In this document: positions 60,792 to 64,000 of the stretch, piece after piece | Layout: the number at the start of each line of letters is the position of its first letter | How positions within the stretch are numbered: the first letter of the stretch is position 1 | Assembly: GCA_900323505.1 (NCBI GenBank) | Contig: OOIN01000001.1 | Location: 1,922,001 to 1,986,000 of the forward strand | Reading direction: 5' to 3' | Origin: Ustilago trichophora | Taxonomy: Eukaryota > Basidiomycota > Ustilaginomycetes > Ustilaginales > Ustilaginaceae | DNA: 64,000 bases | Notes under the pieces: generated by a model | Seen by the model: the letters and a program-made list of their open reading frames with translations, nothing else | Databases searched by the model: none | Told to the model about the DNA's origin: nothing | Position numbers and translations under genes: made by a program

Positions 60792-62222
60792 TCAATCATG
60801 ATCATCTTCCGTCTCACCAGGACAGCCTCTCAATAGCGACTTCTGATCATCGTACTGACACCCGCAGAACAGACAATAGGCGTGAACTCTTCTCAAGCTC
60901 GAAAGAACCAATTCGAGCTGAGACTTTGTATCCAACTCGCAGAAAGTTTTGGCCTCTTTCACCTGGTCCGGATCTTGGCTTGAAAATGCGAGTTGAAGGA
61001 GATCTACTGCTTCCTTGAAAGCTGGATCTTTTTGCATCCTCTCGTCGATTGTTGTGTCATCCATGTTGGACGCGGGAGTGTGACCGGAGAGGATGTGATA
61101 GAGGGAACTATCCAGCCATAAGGGGCTGTAGTGGCTGGCTGTGGAGCGGTCCAATTCGATCAGGGTTTTGCGAGCCCAGGAGAGAAGGTTGAGATCATGC
61201 CTTTCGCGATGTGCGAGTGAGATGCGTGTGCGATAGTCTTGTTCTGCCTGCGATCGGTCAGCAGCAGAGGAAGTACCGTAGGAAGATGAGGCTTTAGCCA
61301 GGATGGCTGCAGAGATGGCGGGAGAGGTTTTTGGGATCATACCGATTCCTGCACGTCGATTAGGGCCTAGCCAGCGCTGGTCTGGTCGCAAAGGATCGGT
61401 CGATGTATTGTTTGAAGGGCGTGAATCGGGGAGTTCGGGAAGAGTGGTGGTGAAGGGTGCCAAGGATACGCCGCCGGTCAGGTATTCGTCTTCTTCTCGT
61501 CCTTGTGAAGCATCTCGTTCCTTTTCGGCCGAGGCTTCTTCGTCGCTGTCGAGCGAGGCTGGGTCATCATCTGAGGGAGGGCTGGTGAAAGTCGTCTCTG
61601 CACCTACTGGGACTTTGATGGGGTGCTCTGAACCGAAGTCCTCCTCTTCTTCTTCTTCTTCGACCTCTTCCTGATTGTCGACAGTCGAGTCTTGTGTGCG
61701 CTTACCGAGCGCCTGCCCTCGTCGATAGCCCATAGCGAGCATCATCCGCATTGCCTTCGTCGTACCATCCTCTCCTCCTCCAGCCGCACCATCCCCGTTC
61801 TTGAATGCTTCACCCACAGCCTCACTTGTATCCATAAGATCCCATCGACTCCTCCCATCCCTTCCTTGGGGAGGCAACCTTCCACCGCCCGCGACGATCT
61901 CGGCCTCGGCCAACAAGTCTCGATCCAGCCCCTCCTCGCGAGCCTCCTCTTCTCGCTGCTTCAAGCTCCTCGGTTCCGACTTCCGCGAATGATGCGCTTC
62001 CAGCTTGCGCCGCTTATCCGTGTATGTCAATGGCTGTTTGACGTCGGTTTTCGGGAGGTATTTGTCCGACATAAAGTCGTCCTCGTCATCGTCCGAAGTG
62101 GGAGCGACATCTTCGTGGGGCCTTGTGGAGCTGCTGGCGGTGGGCTGGTCGCCCTGGATCTCGGAGAGCAGTTGGACGGGATCGAAGCGTGTTGGCCTAC
62201 TCGAGGAGGAGCTTGGAGTCAT
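60792..62222 (-). CDS. G-patch protein, GPATCH11-like (DUF4187)
   Basis: The start chosen is the ATG at 62222 (MTPSSSSSRP), giving 476 residues. The frame is open upstream to an ATG at 62432, adding 70 residues with a hydrophobic stretch (AFWWYFLGVAAAGSAAVW) that looks out of place for this nuclear family; it may be leader. The G-patch (about 150-185) is MRMMLAMGYRRGQALGKR followed by HPIKVPVGA, with an acidic insert between the two halves. The C-terminal DUF4187 ends with YCLFCGCQYDDQKSLLRGCPGETEDDHD, a Cys-containing signature of GPATCH11. G-patch proteins usually activate DEAH helicases; this family is linked to splicing. Confidence 0.87.
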   Translation of the reverse strand: MTPSSSSSRPTRFDPVQLLSEIQGDQPTASSSTRPHEDVAPTSDDDEDDFMSDKYLPKTDVKQPLTYTDKRRKLEAHHSRKSEPRSLKQREEEAREEGLDRDLLAEAEIVAGGGRLPPQGRDGRSRWDLMDTSEAVGEAFKNGDGAAGGGEDGTTKAMRMMLAMGYRRGQALGKRTQDSTVDNQEEVEEEEEEEDFGSEHPIKVPVGAETTFTSPPSDDDPASLDSDEEASAEKERDASQGREEDEYLTGGVSLAPFTTTLPELPDSRPSNNTSTDPLRPDQRWLGPNRRAGIGMIPKTSPAISAAILAKASSSYGTSSAADRSQAEQDYRTRISLAHRERHDLNLLSWARKTLIELDRSTASHYSPLWLDSSLYHILSGHTPASNMDDTTIDERMQKDPAFKEAVDLLQLAFSSQDPDQVKEAKTFCELDTKSQLELVLSSLRRVHAYCLFCGCQYDDQKSLLRGCPGETEDDHD

Positions 62223-62943
62223 TTTTATTCTTGGGCGACCCCGTTTGGTCGATGGAGGTGAGCAAGGAAGAAGGTGCTCACGACGGAACAGCTTTCGGCA
62301 AGGGTCCGCATCGAAACAGCCAAACCTCCACACCGCTGCGCTTCCAGCCGCGGCCACGCCCAAAAAATACCACCAAAACGCGGAACGCGGCTTTCCTCCA
62401 GCACAAAGCACAACCTTTCTAGTCTCTTTCATTCGCGCATTACATTGTCACAACATATCATGATGTATCTGGATCATCAATTAGATCAGCCCGTAATTGT
62501 GAGAAGTACAAGAGATGAGAGCAGACAGGAAGGGCTGCCAGACAAAGTTTTCCAAAGGTTCTGGTTCCGAATAGGCGCAAAAGAGAATTTGAAGAAGAAT
62601 TATGGGCAAAATGGTAGTTACAGGCCCCTTACGAGGGGCGTCAGAAAGAGTAAGACAGTGTGGGGATTTGTACAGCTTGAGGTTGAAAGCGAGTTGTTGG
62701 GGTTGGTTGGAGACGAGAATCGGCAATGTGACGCTGCGTATGCACTTTGAAAGTGAAGCTCGGCTGGGCGGAGGTTGAGTTTGCGACCAACGGCATGCGT
62801 CCTGGCTTCCCGAGCATTGAGATTACGTATGAAGACTCTATGAATGTTCTTCAGAAAGTGCCATCCGACCGTGTGACACAAATGGGAGCATCAGCGTGCG
62901 AAAGAAAGCCGAGCAGTGAGCCACTCGCACTTTTGGCAGATGC
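62223..62943. promoter_or_regulatory. Upstream of the G-patch gene, downstream of PIS1
   Basis: This 721-bp gap between tandem minus-strand genes has no gene other than the possible 70-codon N-terminal extension (62223-62432) of the G-patch protein. Confidence 0.4.
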
Positions 62944-63780
62944 TTAGAGAGACTTGATGCGAGCCTTCTGTCGCTCCTCAAGGTCCTTGCCAACGAGCAC
63001 CTTGGCAGCCTTCCAGAACTGAACGCAGTTGATGATCTGCTTGGCGGCGCAAATGGGGAAAGTAATGGCACCGACAATCTGGGGCCAGCTGAGCTGAGGA
63101 GTCTCCTTGATAATGTACGAGATCCACGGCGAAGCCTTGAGCGCCGAGGGGAAGAGGAAGAGCAGAGGCTCAATGTCGAGACCGAGAGGCCTCTTGTAGA
63201 AGTCCATCAGATACAAACAGACAAAGAAGAGCTCGTTTCCGGCGCAGAACATGAAGAGCGTTCTGCTGTCGTTGTAGTAGTACCAAAGGATCTTGGAGAC
63301 ATCCGAGGTGACGATCTTGTGGGATGCCGATCCGGTGACGAGCGAGCTGTACATGTGGATGTAGTGCGAGCTAAAGTCGAGCGTGATCAATCCTTGGAAG
63401 ATGACGGCGCATCGTGGGTAGGCGGCTGTCAAGAAGCAGAGCAAGCAGGCAGTAGTGCAGCGATCGGTAACCATGTCGAGCACGGCACCGAATTTTGTGG
63501 ATTGGCCGAGCGCTCTGGCAGCCATACCGTCAAAGGCATCGAGAAGACACGAAACACCATAGAGAAGCGTGCAGACTTTGGGGTTGCCCTTCATAAAATA
63601 GAGCGAGAGGGCGGCCAATACGACACGAGCGTATCCTATCAAGTTGGGGACAAAGAGAAAGACATTCTCGTCGGCCTCATCTGCTCGCTGGATGAGCGAC
63701 TCGGTCTTTCCACCTGCAGTGCCGTTGGCGGCAGCTACGTCGGCCGCGGATGATCTGGAGTTGCGTGTGTTTCTTGGCAT
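62944..63780 (-). CDS. PIS1: Phosphatidylinositol synthase
   Basis: This is a 278-residue multispan ER membrane protein. The CDP-alcohol phosphatidyltransferase motif is complete: DGMAAR, then G after eight residues, then D-x3-D (DAFDGMAAR..KFGAVLDMVTDR). The following blocks FQGLITLDFSSHYIHMYSSL and KILWYYYNDSRTLFMFCAGNELFF are typical of eukaryotic PI synthase rather than other CDP-alcohol enzymes. It makes phosphatidylinositol from CDP-diacylglycerol and inositol, an essential step for phosphoinositides and inositol phosphorylceramides. An N-terminal hydrophilic extension of about 38 residues makes it longer than yeast Pis1 (220). Confidence 0.96.
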   Translation of the reverse strand: MPRNTRNSRSSAADVAAANGTAGGKTESLIQRADEADENVFLFVPNLIGYARVVLAALSLYFMKGNPKVCTLLYGVSCLLDAFDGMAARALGQSTKFGAVLDMVTDRCTTACLLCFLTAAYPRCAVIFQGLITLDFSSHYIHMYSSLVTGSASHKIVTSDVSKILWYYYNDSRTLFMFCAGNELFFVCLYLMDFYKRPLGLDIEPLLFLFPSALKASPWISYIIKETPQLSWPQIVGAITFPICAAKQIINCVQFWKAAKVLVGKDLEERQKARIKSL

Positions 63781-64000
63781 GGTGGATGTGAGGTGGATCC
63801 GAGACTCGAGATCCTATGTGATGTAGAAAGATTTGGTCGACCGATTCCGAGAGTGACGTTCGCTTTGCTCCAGACACGGCCGGGGACTTGATGAGGAGGA
63901 TGAGCGATGCACCAGTCAGCAGTGATGATAACAGACACGATTGCCTTGCCAGAAGCTGCGATGAGGATGCTACGATGCCTGTCAGGGGAGATCGCAAATG
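63781..64000. promoter_or_regulatory. PIS1 upstream region, cut by window edge
   Basis: This 220-bp stretch upstream of PIS1 has no other gene visible. Confidence 0.35.

Noticed and set aside
62223..62432. 70-residue N-terminal extension of the G-patch protein with a membrane-like segment
   Set aside because: Possible, but the family is nuclear and soluble and the downstream ATG gives a normal N-terminus; kept as leader.
1..64000. CRISPR arrays, phage genes, secondary-metabolite or effector clusters
   Set aside because: No spaced direct repeats and no runs of small secreted proteins or biosynthetic enzymes were seen; content is housekeeping genes of a eukaryote.

Overview
The window looks like a stretch of chromosome arm from a smut-type basidiomycete (Ustilaginomycotina, Ustilago/Sporisorium-like). 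This is inferred from compact gene spacing (25 protein genes in 64 kb), mostly single-exon genes (8 short introns spread over 5 genes), long Ser/Ala/Pro-rich disordered tails on otherwise conserved proteins, and frequent CpG and dinucleotide tracts. I cannot fix the species from sequence alone.

Layout, left to right: SCH9-type AGC kinase (-, 3' end cut off by the window), an RGG/poly-Q protein of unknown role (+), a TPR-less SGT1 (-), ALG8 glucosyltransferase (+), Pumilio/PUF RNA-binding protein (+), a 1.7-kb CpG-starved transposon graveyard carrying an element with ~123-bp terminal inverted repeats, a large START-domain protein (-), PLP2 phosducin-like chaperone (+), a GST-like protein (+), a secreted or vacuolar 5'-nucleotidase-like phosphatase (-), SDE2 (-), an Artemis/SNM1-type nuclease with a very long tail (+), listerin LTN1 (-), BYE1 (PHD-TFIIS-SPOC, three exons, +), TOM40 (+), FCF1 (-), an unknown four-span membrane protein (-), QRI7 (+), APN2 (-), SGF73 (three exons, +), DAD2 (three exons, -), VMA1 (two exons, -), RPT1 (+), a GPATCH11-like G-patch protein (-) and PIS1 (-).

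The genes are housekeeping functions of many pathways (TORC1 signalling, N-glycosylation, translation quality control, proteasome, vacuolar acidification, mitochondrial import and tRNA modification, DNA repair, kinetochore, SAGA, phosphoinositide synthesis). There is no biosynthetic cluster, phage or CRISPR array, and I see no complete tRNA or rRNA gene. Many neighbours are divergent pairs sharing 0.3-1 kb promoters that hold microsatellites, or convergent pairs whose stops lie 100-350 bp apart.

The most notable non-genic signal is at 14450-16108. CpG, abundant everywhere else, is absent for 576 bp and then for about 305 bp. The two inverted repeats of the embedded element differ at CA/TG positions that are best explained by C-to-T decay of ancestral CpG on opposite strands. 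This points to cytosine methylation or a RIP-like, CpG-directed process in this lineage.
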